Positions 1 through 6,512 of a DNA stretch of 14,028 nucleotides are shown piece by piece. Position numbers and translations under genes: made by a program. The notes under the pieces were generated by a model that saw only the letters and a list, made by a program, of their open reading frames with translations, had not been told where the DNA came from and ran no database searches. Position 1 is the first letter of the stretch. Every line of letters begins with the position of its first letter. Source of the DNA: Oscillospiraceae bacterium (GTDB lineage: Bacteria; Bacillota; Clostridia; UBA1381); contig SVKH01000029.1 of assembly GCA_015068545.1 (NCBI GenBank), forward strand, positions 1-14,028, in the 5' to 3' direction.

Positions 1-51
1 AAATTCTCGGAGAGATTGATTTTAAACAGCGTTATGTGTGATTTGCATTAA
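1..51 (+). CDS. Possible 3' tail of the gene upstream of sigE (partial)
   Basis: Frame 1 is open from the left edge to a TAA at 49-51, giving a 16-residue tail (KFSERLILNSVMCDLH). In spore formers the gene directly before sigE is normally spoIIGA, the membrane protease that activates pro-sigma-E, so this could be its C-terminus. That is inference from synteny only. Frame 3 is also open to a TGA at 39-41 and cannot be excluded. The sequence is too short to identify by itself. Confidence 0.25.
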   Translation, partial: KFSERLILNSVMCDLH

Positions 52-63
52 AGGAGAGAAAAA

Positions 64-768
64 ATGCTGAGTTTGATAACAGAAATAAAGGAAAAGCTTT
101 ATGAATTATATAAAGACAGTAGTGAAATACTCTACATAGGCGGTCAGGAGGTTTTGCCTGCACCTCTTTCCAAAAGAGATGAGGAAGTACTGATTGAGCA
201 TATATGCGAGGATGAAAACGCAAGGCAGACTTTAATAGAGCATAATTTACGTCTGGTGGTGTACATAGCAAGAAAATTTGAAAACACAGGTGTGAACGTA
301 GAGGATTTGATATCCATAGGCACTATTGGTCTTATAAAGGCCATTAATACTTTTAAGCCGGATAAGAATATAAAGCTTGCCACATATGCATCAAGATGTA
401 TCGAAAATGAAATTCTTATGTATTTAAGAAAAAATCAAAATATGAAGGTAGAAATTTCCATTGATGAGCCTCTTAATGTGGATTGGGACGGAAATGAGCT
501 TCTTTTATCGGATGTGCTTGGTACCGATGACGATGTAACCTATCACAATATAGAAAGAGAGGTGGATATCAAACTTTTAACAATAGCTATGACTAAGCTT
601 CCGCAAAGAGAACGAAATATTATGGAAATGAGATTTGGACTTGGAGGATACAAGGAGAAAACACAGAAAGAAGTGGCAGATCTTATGGGTATATCTCAGT
701 CTTACATTTCCAGATTGGAAAAAAGAATAATAAAACGTCTGAAAAAGGAGATACTTAGAATGAATTAA
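64..768 (+). CDS. sigE: Sporulation sigma factor SigE (mother-cell, pro-sigma-E)
   Basis: This is a 234-residue sigma-70 family factor that directs RNA polymerase to early mother-cell sporulation genes. The sequence shows region 2 with NLRLVVYIARKFENTG and the DLISIGTIGLIKA and KLATYASRCIENEILMYLR blocks (about residues 61-120). The LSDVLGTDDDV linker follows at about 148-158, and region 4 with a helix-turn-helix (EVADLMGISQSYISRLEKRI) is near the C-terminus. These blocks are nearly identical to Bacillus SigE as I know it. About 20 residues precede the conserved ILYIGG segment. In the family this amphipathic pro-sequence is removed by SpoIIGA; here it looks a few residues shorter than in Bacillus. 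An AAAGGAGAG ribosome site lies just before the ATG. spoVAC follows after 18 bases, whereas sigG is the usual next gene. Confidence 0.95.
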   Translation: MLSLITEIKEKLYELYKDSSEILYIGGQEVLPAPLSKRDEEVLIEHICEDENARQTLIEHNLRLVVYIARKFENTGVNVEDLISIGTIGLIKAINTFKPDKNIKLATYASRCIENEILMYLRKNQNMKVEISIDEPLNVDWDGNELLLSDVLGTDDDVTYHNIEREVDIKLLTIAMTKLPQRERNIMEMRFGLGGYKEKTQKEVADLMGISQSYISRLEKRIIKRLKKEILRMN

Positions 769-786
769 AAAAGGAGATGATGTTTT

Positions 787-1224
787 TTGGACAAAACAGA
801 GTATCAGACTTTGGCGGACAAAAAAATGCCTGCGTCAAAAATAGGGAAGAACTGCACCTTTGCATTTTTAATCGGCGGGACAATATGCGTGATAGGGCAG
901 ATTATAAGTAACTGTTATAAAGGCATGGGACTTTCAGAAGAATTGGCAGGCAGTGCAACTTCTGTCACCTTGGTGCTTGCGGGTGTAGTGCTTACCGGAC
1001 TTAACATTTATCCGAAGATAGCCAAGTACGCAGGAGCAGGTACGATAGTGCCCATAACCGGATTTGCAAATTCTGTGTCATCTCCGGCAATTGAGGCAAA
1101 AACAGAAGGTATGGTTATGGGAGTAGGAACTAAGATATTCTCTATTGCCGGACCGGTGATAGTCTATGGTGTTACGGCATCGGTATTTGCCGGAATATGG
1201 TTTTTTATAAAGTCGCTTCTGTGA
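787..1224 (+). CDS. spoVAC: Stage V sporulation protein AC (SpoVAC), TTG start
   Basis: This is a 145-residue integral membrane protein. SpoVA proteins form the spore inner-membrane channel that moves Ca-dipicolinic acid, and SpoVAC is described as its channel-like subunit. The sequence shows hydrophobic segments around residues 25-43, 58-78 and 115-143 and the family block AGAGTIVPITGFANSVSSPA followed by AKTEGMVMGVGTKIFSIAGP. The N-terminal extension and the GFANS block separate it from the shorter SpoVAE. TTG is chosen as the start because AAGGAG (771-776) lies about ten bases upstream; the first in-frame ATG is at residue 14 and has no such site. The usual partners spoVAD and spoVAE do not follow; the next gene is on the opposite strand and overlaps this 3' end. 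Placement behind a mother-cell sigma gene is odd, because spoVA genes are normally expressed in the forespore. Confidence 0.92.
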   Translation: MDKTEYQTLADKKMPASKIGKNCTFAFLIGGTICVIGQIISNCYKGMGLSEELAGSATSVTLVLAGVVLTGLNIYPKIAKYAGAGTIVPITGFANSVSSPAIEAKTEGMVMGVGTKIFSIAGPVIVYGVTASVFAGIWFFIKSLL

Positions 1225-1604
1225 ATCATGGGTAGGAGAAATCCATCCAATTTTGGGTTTATAAGGTCTGCCGCAATTATGTGTCCCTTTGCCAGAGTTA
1301 AGTTGGCGTAAAGCTCAATATCAGGAAGATTTGTGATTTTGTATGTGTACCGTACGGCCCTTTTTCCTTTGTATTTGGAAAGATCAAATCCTGCGGATAT
1401 CTGCATCAGGTTATAATCATACAGGGCAGAGTCAAAGTTTTTTGGTATCAAATATTCCTCGGTCATAGCTGGCTCTTTTTCCGTTTTATACCCCATATTA
1501 TTCAGGTAGTTTACGCAGACGGTGCCTTCGTCGCGGTAAAAGAATAAAAACAAAACTGTTATAAGTATAATTGTAATTACTGTTAATAAATACATTTTTT
1601 TCAT
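1164..1604 (-). CDS. DUF4830-type single-pass membrane protein
   Basis: This 146-residue protein has an N-terminal transmembrane helix (about residues 4-22) with no lipobox cysteine, followed by an extracytoplasmic domain. The segments VNYLNNMGYKTE, the EEYLIPKNFD-like stretch, GFDLSKYKGKRAVRYTYKITN and the YANLTLAKGHIIAADL core resemble the DUF4830 family of Clostridia, whose function is unknown. The ATG is supported by AAGGAG (complement of 1611-1616). The last 20 or so residues (1164-1224) are encoded antisense to the end of spoVAC, so the two genes converge with a 61-base overlap and no terminator between them. The domain core ends at about the DGFLLP segment, so the overlapping tail may be a dispensable extension. 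The family call comes from remembered motif patterns. Confidence 0.8.
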   Translation of the reverse strand: MKKMYLLTVITIILITVLFLFFYRDEGTVCVNYLNNMGYKTEKEPAMTEEYLIPKNFDSALYDYNLMQISAGFDLSKYKGKRAVRYTYKITNLPDIELYANLTLAKGHIIAADLINPKLDGFLLPMIHRSDFIKNHIPANTDAVTP

Positions 1605-1695
1605 TATACACTCCTTAATTATAATATTAGTTATATATTATGGAAATTGGGATATAATAATGATATAAAATGCAAAAAAAGAAAGGAAGAATTTT

Positions 1696-1902
1696 ATGAA
1701 TACTATTGATAATATCGCACTTACTCTTGTTATAATCGGTGCAATAAATTGGGGAAGTATAGGTCTCTTCAATTTCGATATAGTAGGTGCACTTTTTGGC
1801 GGACAGCAATCGGTTTTGGCAAGGGTTATATTTGCCGTAGTCGGTATAGCCGGTCTGTGGGCAATTGGTATTTTGTTTAAAGATAAGACAATGAGAGATT
1901 AA
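1696..1902 (+). CDS. DUF378 family small membrane protein
   Basis: This is a 68-residue, two-helix membrane protein. The sequence shows a first helix (about residues 6-17) leading into GAINWGSIGLFNFDIVGALF, the characteristic DUF378 (YuzA-like) signature, then a second helix (about 41-60) and a short charged tail (KDKTMRD). The length is typical. The function of the family is unknown. GAAAGGAAG (1681-1689) precedes the ATG. It diverges from the DUF4830 gene across 91 bases. A TATAAT at 1653-1658 may belong to its promoter, but no convincing -35 hexamer is seen at the right distance. Confidence 0.88.
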   Translation: MNTIDNIALTLVIIGAINWGSIGLFNFDIVGALFGGQQSVLARVIFAVVGIAGLWAIGILFKDKTMRD

Positions 1903-2127
1903 AAGAACAATAATTCTTCGCCACCGCTGCCCTTGAGGTTACGGCAAAGCTAAACTGTTAAGGCTGTAAGAAGAAGCATATCACTTTGTTCACGCCCTGC
2001 GTGTATTTTGGCATAGTTAAAAAGCTTGCACGGGCAAAAATCAATATTTTAACTTCATAAGGACATAGGTTTCCTGTGAAATTAAAAACTGCAGTGATTC
2101 ATCCTGCAGTAGCGCTTGAAGTTAAAT
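1903..2127. other. Gene-free structured stretch, possible non-coding RNA
   Basis: No credible coding frame lies here, but several stems do. TTCTTC (1914-1919) can pair with GAAGAA (1970-1975), enclosing GCC/GGC and GCTGCC/GGCA..GC pairings. GCCC with GTG can pair with CAC and GGGC (about 1994-2035) with a bulge. TTTAACTTCA (2048-2057) pairs perfectly with TGAAGTTAAA (2117-2126) and encloses two hairpins: AGGA/TCCT (2060-2075) and ACTGCAG/CTGCAGT (2088-2110), giving a three-way-junction shape. The position, 3' of smpB, is where ssrA often lies, but I found no tmRNA ends or tag sequence. I also do not recognise 6S RNA, SRP RNA or a riboswitch. The strand cannot be decided by eye. Confidence 0.4.
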
Positions 2128-2163
2128 GAGGCTGTGGCTAATTTAGTATTTAGCCTCAGCCTC
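2128..2163 (-). terminator. Strong hairpin downstream of smpB
   Basis: GAGGCTGTGGCTAA (2128-2141) pairs with TTAGCCTCAGCCTC (2150-2163) around an 8-base loop, a 14-pair stem with one T-T mismatch. On the minus strand it starts 7 bases after the smpB stop and is followed by ATTTAAC, a poor but usable T-run. On the plus strand it would close the preceding structured stretch, again with a weak T-run (TGTAATTT). Confidence 0.6.
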
Positions 2164-2170
2164 TGTAATT

Positions 2171-2635
2171 TCAGTATTTATTGTTGTGTTCTTTAAATGC
2201 CCTATCCATATTTCTTTTAGCATCTTTTTTTGCAAGGTCATCGCGCTTGTCATACAGCTTTTTACCCTTACATACTCCAAGGGCAACCTTGACTTTTGAG
2301 CCTTTTAAGTAAACGCTTAAGGGTACCAAGGAGAATCCGTCCTGCTTTACCTGACCTATCAGCTTTCTTATTTCTGATTTGTGCAACAGCAGTTTTTTGT
2401 GTCTGAGAGGATCTCGGTTAAATATATTCCCCTGTTCGTATGGGCTTATGTTCATTCCTTTTACATAAACTTCACCATTATCTACCGAGGCATAGCTATC
2501 TGCAATATTCACTTTTCCCTGACGTATAGACTTTACCTCGGTTCCGAATAGCTCTATTCCGCATTCTATGGTTTCTATAATAAAATAATTGTGTCTGGCT
2601 TTTTTGTTTTGCGCAAGAGTTTTTAGATTTTCCAA
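2171..2635 (-). CDS. smpB: SsrA-binding protein SmpB, probable TTG start
   Basis: SmpB binds tmRNA and delivers it to stalled ribosomes for trans-translation. The protein shows the family blocks NKKARHNYFI, ELFGTEVKSIRQGKVNIADSY, GMNISPYEQGN, DPLRHKKLLLHK, LVPLSVYLKGSKVKVALGVCKGKK and the basic C-terminal tail YDKRDDLAKKDAKRNMDRAF, which reaches the decoding site in known structures. The frame is open further upstream to an ATG at 2683 (170 aa), with another ATG at 2656, but neither is preceded by a ribosome site. A TTG at 2635 is preceded by AAAGGGGAA about ten bases away and gives MENLKTLAQNKKARHN, 154 residues, the normal family length. I therefore prefer the TTG. The gene appears monocistronic. 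Confidence 0.93.
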   Translation of the reverse strand: MENLKTLAQNKKARHNYFIIETIECGIELFGTEVKSIRQGKVNIADSYASVDNGEVYVKGMNISPYEQGNIFNRDPLRHKKLLLHKSEIRKLIGQVKQDGFSLVPLSVYLKGSKVKVALGVCKGKKLYDKRDDLAKKDAKRNMDRAFKEHNNKY

Positions 2636-2671
2636 AAGAATGAATTCCCCTTTCATAAAATATTTATTTAA

Positions 2672-2680
2672 ATTGTACCA
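2672..2680 (-). promoter_or_regulatory. Candidate extended -10 promoter for smpB
   Basis: On the minus strand TGGTACAAT forms an extended -10 (TGn plus TACAAT). The -35 position 17 bases upstream is poor (TTTTAA-like). The candidate lies about 37 bases before the preferred TTG start. It also argues against the ATG at 2683, which would lie within or upstream of this promoter. Confidence 0.35.
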
Positions 2681-2729
2681 CAAATTTTGTGAAATTAAAA
2701 TAGTAATTACAAAAATTTATAAAAAAAAC

Positions 2730-2758
2730 TTGATTTATATGGTAAAATGTATTAGAAT
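2730..2758 (+). promoter_or_regulatory. Candidate vegetative promoter of pgi
   Basis: TTGATT (2730-2735) and TAGAAT (2753-2758) are separated by exactly 17 bases, a good sigma-A type promoter, about 37 bases before the pgi start. A perfect TATAAT also occurs at 2761-2766 but lacks a -35 at a proper distance. Confidence 0.6.
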
Positions 2759-2794
2759 GATATAATAACAGTATATGAATTTGGAGGCACAAAA

Positions 2795-4147
2795 TTGGAA
2801 AATATCAAATTTAGTTATAAAAAAGCAGAATCTTTTGTTTCAAACCACGAAATTGAGGGTATGAAAGAATATATAAAAGTTGCTCATAATATGATTCACG
2901 AAAAAACTGGAGCAGGAAATGACTTTCTGGGCTGGGTGGATCTTCCTACTAACTACGATAAAGAGGAATTTGCCAGAATCAAAAAGGCTGCTGAGAAAAT
3001 CAGAAACGATTCCGATATTCTTATCGTAATAGGCATAGGCGGCTCATATTTGGGAGCAAGAGCAGCGATAGAGATGCTTAGCCACTCATTCTACAACGTA
3101 GTGGATAAGCAAAAGAGAAATGGCCCTGTTATCCTATATGCAGGTAACAGCATAAGCTCAACCTACCTTGCTGACCTGATAGAGGCAGTAGATGGAAAGG
3201 ATTTCTCAGTAAATATTATTTCAAAATCAGGAACAACCACAGAACCTGCCATAGCTTTTAGAATTTTCCGCGAACTTTTGGAGAAAAAGTACGGTAAGGA
3301 AGAAGCAAGAAAGAGAATCTATGCAACAACAGATGCATCAAAAGGTGCTCTTAAGAGCCTTTCCAATGAAGAAGGCTACGAAAGCTTTGTTATAAGCGAT
3401 GATGTTGGCGGAAGATTCTCCGTTCTTACAGCAGTTGGTCTACTTCCGATTGCAGTAGCAGGAATTGATATAGATAAAATTATGGAAGGCGCAAAAGACG
3501 CTCAGGATATATATAACAATCCTGACCTTATGACAAACCAATGCTATATGTATGCGGCTTGCCGCAATGCCCTTTTAAGAAAAGGCAAAAATATAGAAAT
3601 GATGGTAAACTACGAGCCTGCCCTTCATTTCTTCTCAGAATGGTGGAAACAGCTCTACGGTGAGTCAGAAGGAAAAGATAACAAAGGTATTTTCCCTGCA
3701 GCGGCAGATTTTTCAACAGATTTGCACTCAATGGGACAATATATACAGGAAGGACAGAGAACTCTGTTTGAAACTGCTATCCTGGTTGAAGAACCAAAGA
3801 AGGACATTACCATAGAAAAAGATGCAGATAACATCGACGGACTCAACTTCCTTGCAGGCAAGACTATGAGTTTTGTTAATCAAAAGGCATCTGAGGGTGT
3901 TTGTCTTGCTCACACAGACGGTGGTGTACCGTATCTTACCGTAACAGTACCGGCGCTTAACGAATATAATTTCGGTCAGCTAGTGTACTTCTTCGAAAAA
4001 GCTTGTGGAATATCAGGTTACTTGCTGGGAGTTAATCCTTTCAACCAACCTGGTGTTGAAGCATATAAGAAGAATATGTTTGCGTTACTTGGTAAGCCGG
4101 GATACGAAGCGGAAAAAGAACAGCTTGAAAAAAGACTCGCAGATTGA
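2795..4147 (+). CDS. pgi: Glucose-6-phosphate isomerase, TTG start
   Basis: This enzyme interconverts glucose-6-phosphate and fructose-6-phosphate in the cytoplasm (glycolysis and gluconeogenesis). The 450-residue length matches the short bacterial form found in Bacillus. Visible motifs are the sugar-phosphate-binding loop GIGGSYLGARAA (about residues 80-91), the ISKSGTTTEPAIAF block, PGI signature 1 DVGGRFSVLTAVGLLP (about 203-218), GESEGKDNKGIFPA and the DLHSMGQYIQEG segment with its histidine, and signature 2 GYLLGVNPFNQPGVEAYKKN near the C-terminus with the expected catalytic lysine. The TTG start is supported by TTGGAGGC (2781-2788) upstream and by the absence of a nearby in-frame ATG at the right distance. 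It has its own promoter and is followed by a P-loop gene on the same strand. Confidence 0.97.
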   Translation: MENIKFSYKKAESFVSNHEIEGMKEYIKVAHNMIHEKTGAGNDFLGWVDLPTNYDKEEFARIKKAAEKIRNDSDILIVIGIGGSYLGARAAIEMLSHSFYNVVDKQKRNGPVILYAGNSISSTYLADLIEAVDGKDFSVNIISKSGTTTEPAIAFRIFRELLEKKYGKEEARKRIYATTDASKGALKSLSNEEGYESFVISDDVGGRFSVLTAVGLLPIAVAGIDIDKIMEGAKDAQDIYNNPDLMTNQCYMYAACRNALLRKGKNIEMMVNYEPALHFFSEWWKQLYGESEGKDNKGIFPAAADFSTDLHSMGQYIQEGQRTLFETAILVEEPKKDITIEKDADNIDGLNFLAGKTMSFVNQKASEGVCLAHTDGGVPYLTVTVPALNEYNFGQLVYFFEKACGISGYLLGVNPFNQPGVEAYKKNMFALLGKPGYEAEKEQLEKRLAD

Positions 4148-4159
4148 TGGTAAATCTGC
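4139..4159 (+). other. Small hairpin across the pgi stop codon
   Basis: GCAGATT (4139-4145) pairs with AATCTGC (4153-4159) around a 7-base loop spanning the pgi stop. The nearest T-run (TTTTTAT) starts about ten bases later, so it is at best a weak terminator; it could also protect the pgi 3' end. Transcription into the next gene is likely. Confidence 0.3.
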
Positions 4160-4193
4160 CACAAAATAAATTTTTATAAAGGAGGAAGTCGCT

Positions 4194-4607
4194 ATGATAG
4201 AACTTCTAATCGGAACAAAAGGAACAGGAAAAACAAAGGTATTGATCGAAAACGTTAACAGTGCAGCTAAAAGTGCAGAGGGTAACGTAGTATTTATCAG
4301 CAACAATACTTCTCAAAATATGTATAACATTACTTCTAAGGTAAGAATGGCAGATACATCTGAGTTTGATATCTCATCATGGGATGAATTTTTAGGTTTC
4401 ATTTGCGGAATTATCAGTGGTAACTTTGATATTACCAATGTGTTTGTAGATGGCACATTAAAGATTGTTAATAATTCTTTAGACGGCTTTGAAGCATTCC
4501 TTAATAGTTTGGATGCTTTGGGCAAAAAGTTTGATATCAATTTTGAACTTTCAGTATCTGTGGACAAAGACGCAGCTCCTGAATACATAAAGAAATACGT
4601 AAAATAA
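4194..4607 (+). CDS. Small P-loop nucleotide-binding protein of unknown function
   Basis: This 137-residue cytoplasmic protein begins directly with a Walker A motif, GTKGTGKTK (about residues 7-15), after one beta-strand. A hydrophobic strand followed by Asp, ITNVFVDGT (about residues 80-88), could act as Walker B. The protein is too short for a complete AAA+ or ABC ATPase and shows no DNA-binding or membrane segment. Similar small clostridial proteins are sometimes labelled PilT-like or ATP-binding, but I do not recognise a defined function. Its start is well supported by AAAGGAGG (4178-4185) before the ATG. It lies 46 bases behind pgi and ends at a strong terminator, so it may be co-transcribed with pgi. 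Confidence 0.8.
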   Translation: MIELLIGTKGTGKTKVLIENVNSAAKSAEGNVVFISNNTSQNMYNITSKVRMADTSEFDISSWDEFLGFICGIISGNFDITNVFVDGTLKIVNNSLDGFEAFLNSLDALGKKFDINFELSVSVDKDAAPEYIKKYVK

Positions 4608-4616
4608 TTATTTGAA

Positions 4617-4656
4617 GGGATAGCTCCAAAAAGGAGTTATCCCATCAGTAGTTTTT
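4617..4656 (+). terminator. Rho-independent terminator after the P-loop gene
   Basis: GGGATAGCTCC (4617-4627) pairs with GGAGTTATCCC (4633-4643), an 11-pair stem with one G-T pair around an A5 loop. A T5 run follows at 4652-4656, a little further away than usual. Confidence 0.7.
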
Positions 4657-4660
4657 AAGA

Positions 4661-4686
4661 GGACGATTTTCCATCGTCCGATTTTG
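4661..4686 (+). terminator. Second hairpin with T-run, upstream of thrC
   Basis: GGACGAT (4661-4667) pairs perfectly with ATCGTCC (4673-4679) around TTTCC and is followed by GATTTTG. It sits only 18 bases after the previous hairpin and about 33 bases before thrC. It may be a backup terminator or an attenuator-like element in the thrC leader. I see no T-box or leader peptide. Confidence 0.55.
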
Positions 4687-4718
4687 TATGTATAAAATTT
4701 TGAAAGGATTAAATACCT

Positions 4719-6221
4719 ATGCAGTACAAAAGTACAAGAAACAGTAAAATATCTATCACTTCTGCTCAGGCTATCAAGCAAGGACTGTCGGTAGAAGGAG
4801 GTCTTTTCGTACCGGAAGAGCTTCCTGTTGTTACAAGTGAGGAAATCGCATCTTTTGCCGGAATGGATTACCGCGGAAGAGCCTACGCGATACTTTCCAA
4901 GTTCCTTACAGATTTTACAAAGGAAGAGCTTGAAAATTGTATCAATAGCGCCTACACAAAGGCAAAGTTTGAAACAGATAATATCGCTCCTGTGTATAAA
5001 CTTAATGATAAGGAATATATTTTGGAGCTGTGGCATGGTCCTACCTGTGCATTCAAAGATATGGCACTTCAGATCTTGCCGCATCTTTTAACCACTTCTA
5101 TGAAGAAAACTAATGAAGAAAGTGAAGTTGTTATTTTGGTTGCCACGTCAGGAGATACAGGTAAGGCTGCTCTTGAAGGATTCCGTGACGTAAGGGGTAC
5201 AAGAATTGTGGTATTCTATCCGGAAAACGGCGTTTCCGAAATCCAAAAGCTTCAAATGGTAACCCAAGAGGGTGATAACGTTGGTGTAGCGGCAGTTGCA
5301 GGTAATTTTGACGATGCTCAAAACGGGGTAAAGAAGATATTTACCGATGACGAATATAAAGCTCAACTTGCGGAAAACGGCTATAAGCTATCCAGTGCTA
5401 ACTCTATTAACTGGGGCAGATTGGTACCGCAAATCGTTTATTATTTCTCCGCTTATGCCGATATGCTTGCCGGCAACGAAATTAAGAACGGTGATAAAAT
5501 AAACATTGTAGTACCTACCGGAAACTTCGGTAATATCCTTGCGGCATACTATGCAAAGAAAATGGGCTTGCCTGTTAATAAGTTTATTTGTGCATCAAAT
5601 AAGAATAACGTACTTACAGATTTCATCAAAACAGGCGAGTATAATAAAAACAGAGATTTTTACACCACAATTTCTCCGTCAATGGATATTCTTATTTCAA
5701 GTAATTTGGAAAGACTTCTTTCTGATTTGTTTGATGGTAATGATGAAGAGATTTCCAAACTGATGAAGGCTTTGAATACCGAAGGTAAGTATCAGGTTCC
5801 TGAGGAAATCCGCGCTAAAATCAGTGACTTGTTCTATGCAGGATGTGCAGACGATGATGAAACAATGCAGGCTATAAAGGCTTGTCAGGAAGAGTACGGA
5901 TATGTTATAGATACTCATACTGCTGTTGCAAAGTCTGTTTATGCAGAGTACGCAAAGAGCACAGGGGACAAAACCAAGACGGTAATTGCATCCACAGCAA
6001 GTCCGTTCAAGTTCAATCAGAGTGTACTTATTGCACTAAATGGCTATGAATTTGTAACAGGAAAGGATGAGTTTACTCTTCTTGATGAACTTTCCGATAT
6101 CAGTGGTCTGGATATTCCTACATCATTGGCAGACCTTAAGAACAAGATGAGATTGTTTAATGTTGTTTGTGAAAAGGAACAGATGAGTTCTGTTGTGGGA
6201 GAGTTTCTTGATATAAACTAA
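4719..6221 (+). CDS. thrC: Threonine synthase
   Basis: This is a PLP-dependent fold-type II enzyme that converts O-phospho-homoserine to threonine, the last step of threonine synthesis. The 500-residue size fits the longer threonine synthase class. The N-terminus QYKSTRNSKISITSAQAIKQ followed by GLSVEGGLFVPEELP is typical of the family. The PLP lysine is K113 in HGPTCAFKDMALQILP. The phosphate-binding loop ATSGDTGKAALEGF lies at about residues 142-155. SANSINWGRLVPQIVYYFSAY and VVPTGNFGNILAAYYAKKMGLP are further family blocks. GAAAGGATT precedes the ATG. It stands alone between terminators, without hom or thrB next to it. Confidence 0.96.
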   Translation: MQYKSTRNSKISITSAQAIKQGLSVEGGLFVPEELPVVTSEEIASFAGMDYRGRAYAILSKFLTDFTKEELENCINSAYTKAKFETDNIAPVYKLNDKEYILELWHGPTCAFKDMALQILPHLLTTSMKKTNEESEVVILVATSGDTGKAALEGFRDVRGTRIVVFYPENGVSEIQKLQMVTQEGDNVGVAAVAGNFDDAQNGVKKIFTDDEYKAQLAENGYKLSSANSINWGRLVPQIVYYFSAYADMLAGNEIKNGDKINIVVPTGNFGNILAAYYAKKMGLPVNKFICASNKNNVLTDFIKTGEYNKNRDFYTTISPSMDILISSNLERLLSDLFDGNDEEISKLMKALNTEGKYQVPEEIRAKISDLFYAGCADDDETMQAIKACQEEYGYVIDTHTAVAKSVYAEYAKSTGDKTKTVIASTASPFKFNQSVLIALNGYEFVTGKDEFTLLDELSDISGLDIPTSLADLKNKMRLFNVVCEKEQMSSVVGEFLDIN

Positions 6222-6247
6222 AAAAGCATCAAAAGGTGCTTTTTGTG
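6221..6247 (+). terminator. Rho-independent terminator of thrC
   Basis: AAAAAGCATC (6221-6230) pairs with GGTGCTTTTT (6235-6244), ten pairs including one G-T, with an AAAA loop. The T-run is part of the 3' arm. It overlaps the last base of the thrC stop codon. Confidence 0.85.
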
Positions 6248-6339
6248 CAAAGCTTTCCTTAAGGTGAAGCAAGTTTTCTATATGAAGTAAGGTAATTATA
6301 GCCTATATAAGAACTGGAAATAATAAAGGTTTAAACAAA
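6248..6339 (+). other. Non-coding stretch between two thrC-side terminators, possible small transcript
   Basis: No gene is seen. CCTTAAGG flanked by GCTT/AAGC (about 6250-6269) could form a short hairpin. This stretch lies between the thrC terminator and a stronger terminator that no annotated gene needs, so a short RNA could start here. No convincing promoter is visible. Confidence 0.2.
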
Positions 6340-6384
6340 ACAGACAGATAGCTTCAATTTTGAAACTTCTGTCTGTGTTTTTTT
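6340..6384 (+). terminator. Strong plus-strand terminator without an obvious gene
   Basis: ACAGACAGA (6340-6348) pairs perfectly with TCTGTCTGT (6368-6376), followed by GTTTTTTT. The loop itself contains TTCAA/TTGAA, so the hairpin is extended. It is either a second terminator for thrC read-through or the end of an unannotated small RNA. Confidence 0.75.
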
Positions 6385-6420
6385 GTATTATGTGATAAAG
6401 TCAGCTTTCGAACGTAGAAT

Positions 6421-6486
6421 AAAAGATTGAAGTTGCTTTAAATTGCTAACATGAAAAACGTATGATGTATAGTCTTTCAATCTTTT
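6421..6486. terminator. Long-loop bidirectional terminator between thrC and murC
   Basis: AAAAGATTGAA (6421-6431) is perfectly complementary to TTCAATCTTTT (6476-6486). The 44-base loop is unusually large. The T-run on the plus strand (TTTTTT) and the matching TTTT on the minus strand allow either direction. On the minus strand it begins 26 bases past the end of murC and is its likely terminator. Confidence 0.6.
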
Positions 6487-6512
6487 TTATGCTTATCCTG
6501 AAAGTATTTATC

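Noticed and set aside
1903..2170. tmRNA (ssrA) beside smpB
   Set aside because: Neither strand has the tRNA-like ends, a CCA-type 3' end or a reading frame for an ALAA-like tag, and the gap is too short for a complete tmRNA.
4661..4718. T-box or leader-peptide attenuator for thrC
   Set aside because: No T-box sequence, specifier loop or Thr-rich leader frame is present; only a simple hairpin with a short T-run.
4608..5084. Minus-strand 158-codon frame
   Set aside because: Mostly antisense to thrC and across its terminators; the translation is Cys/Phe/Ile-rich with no motif.
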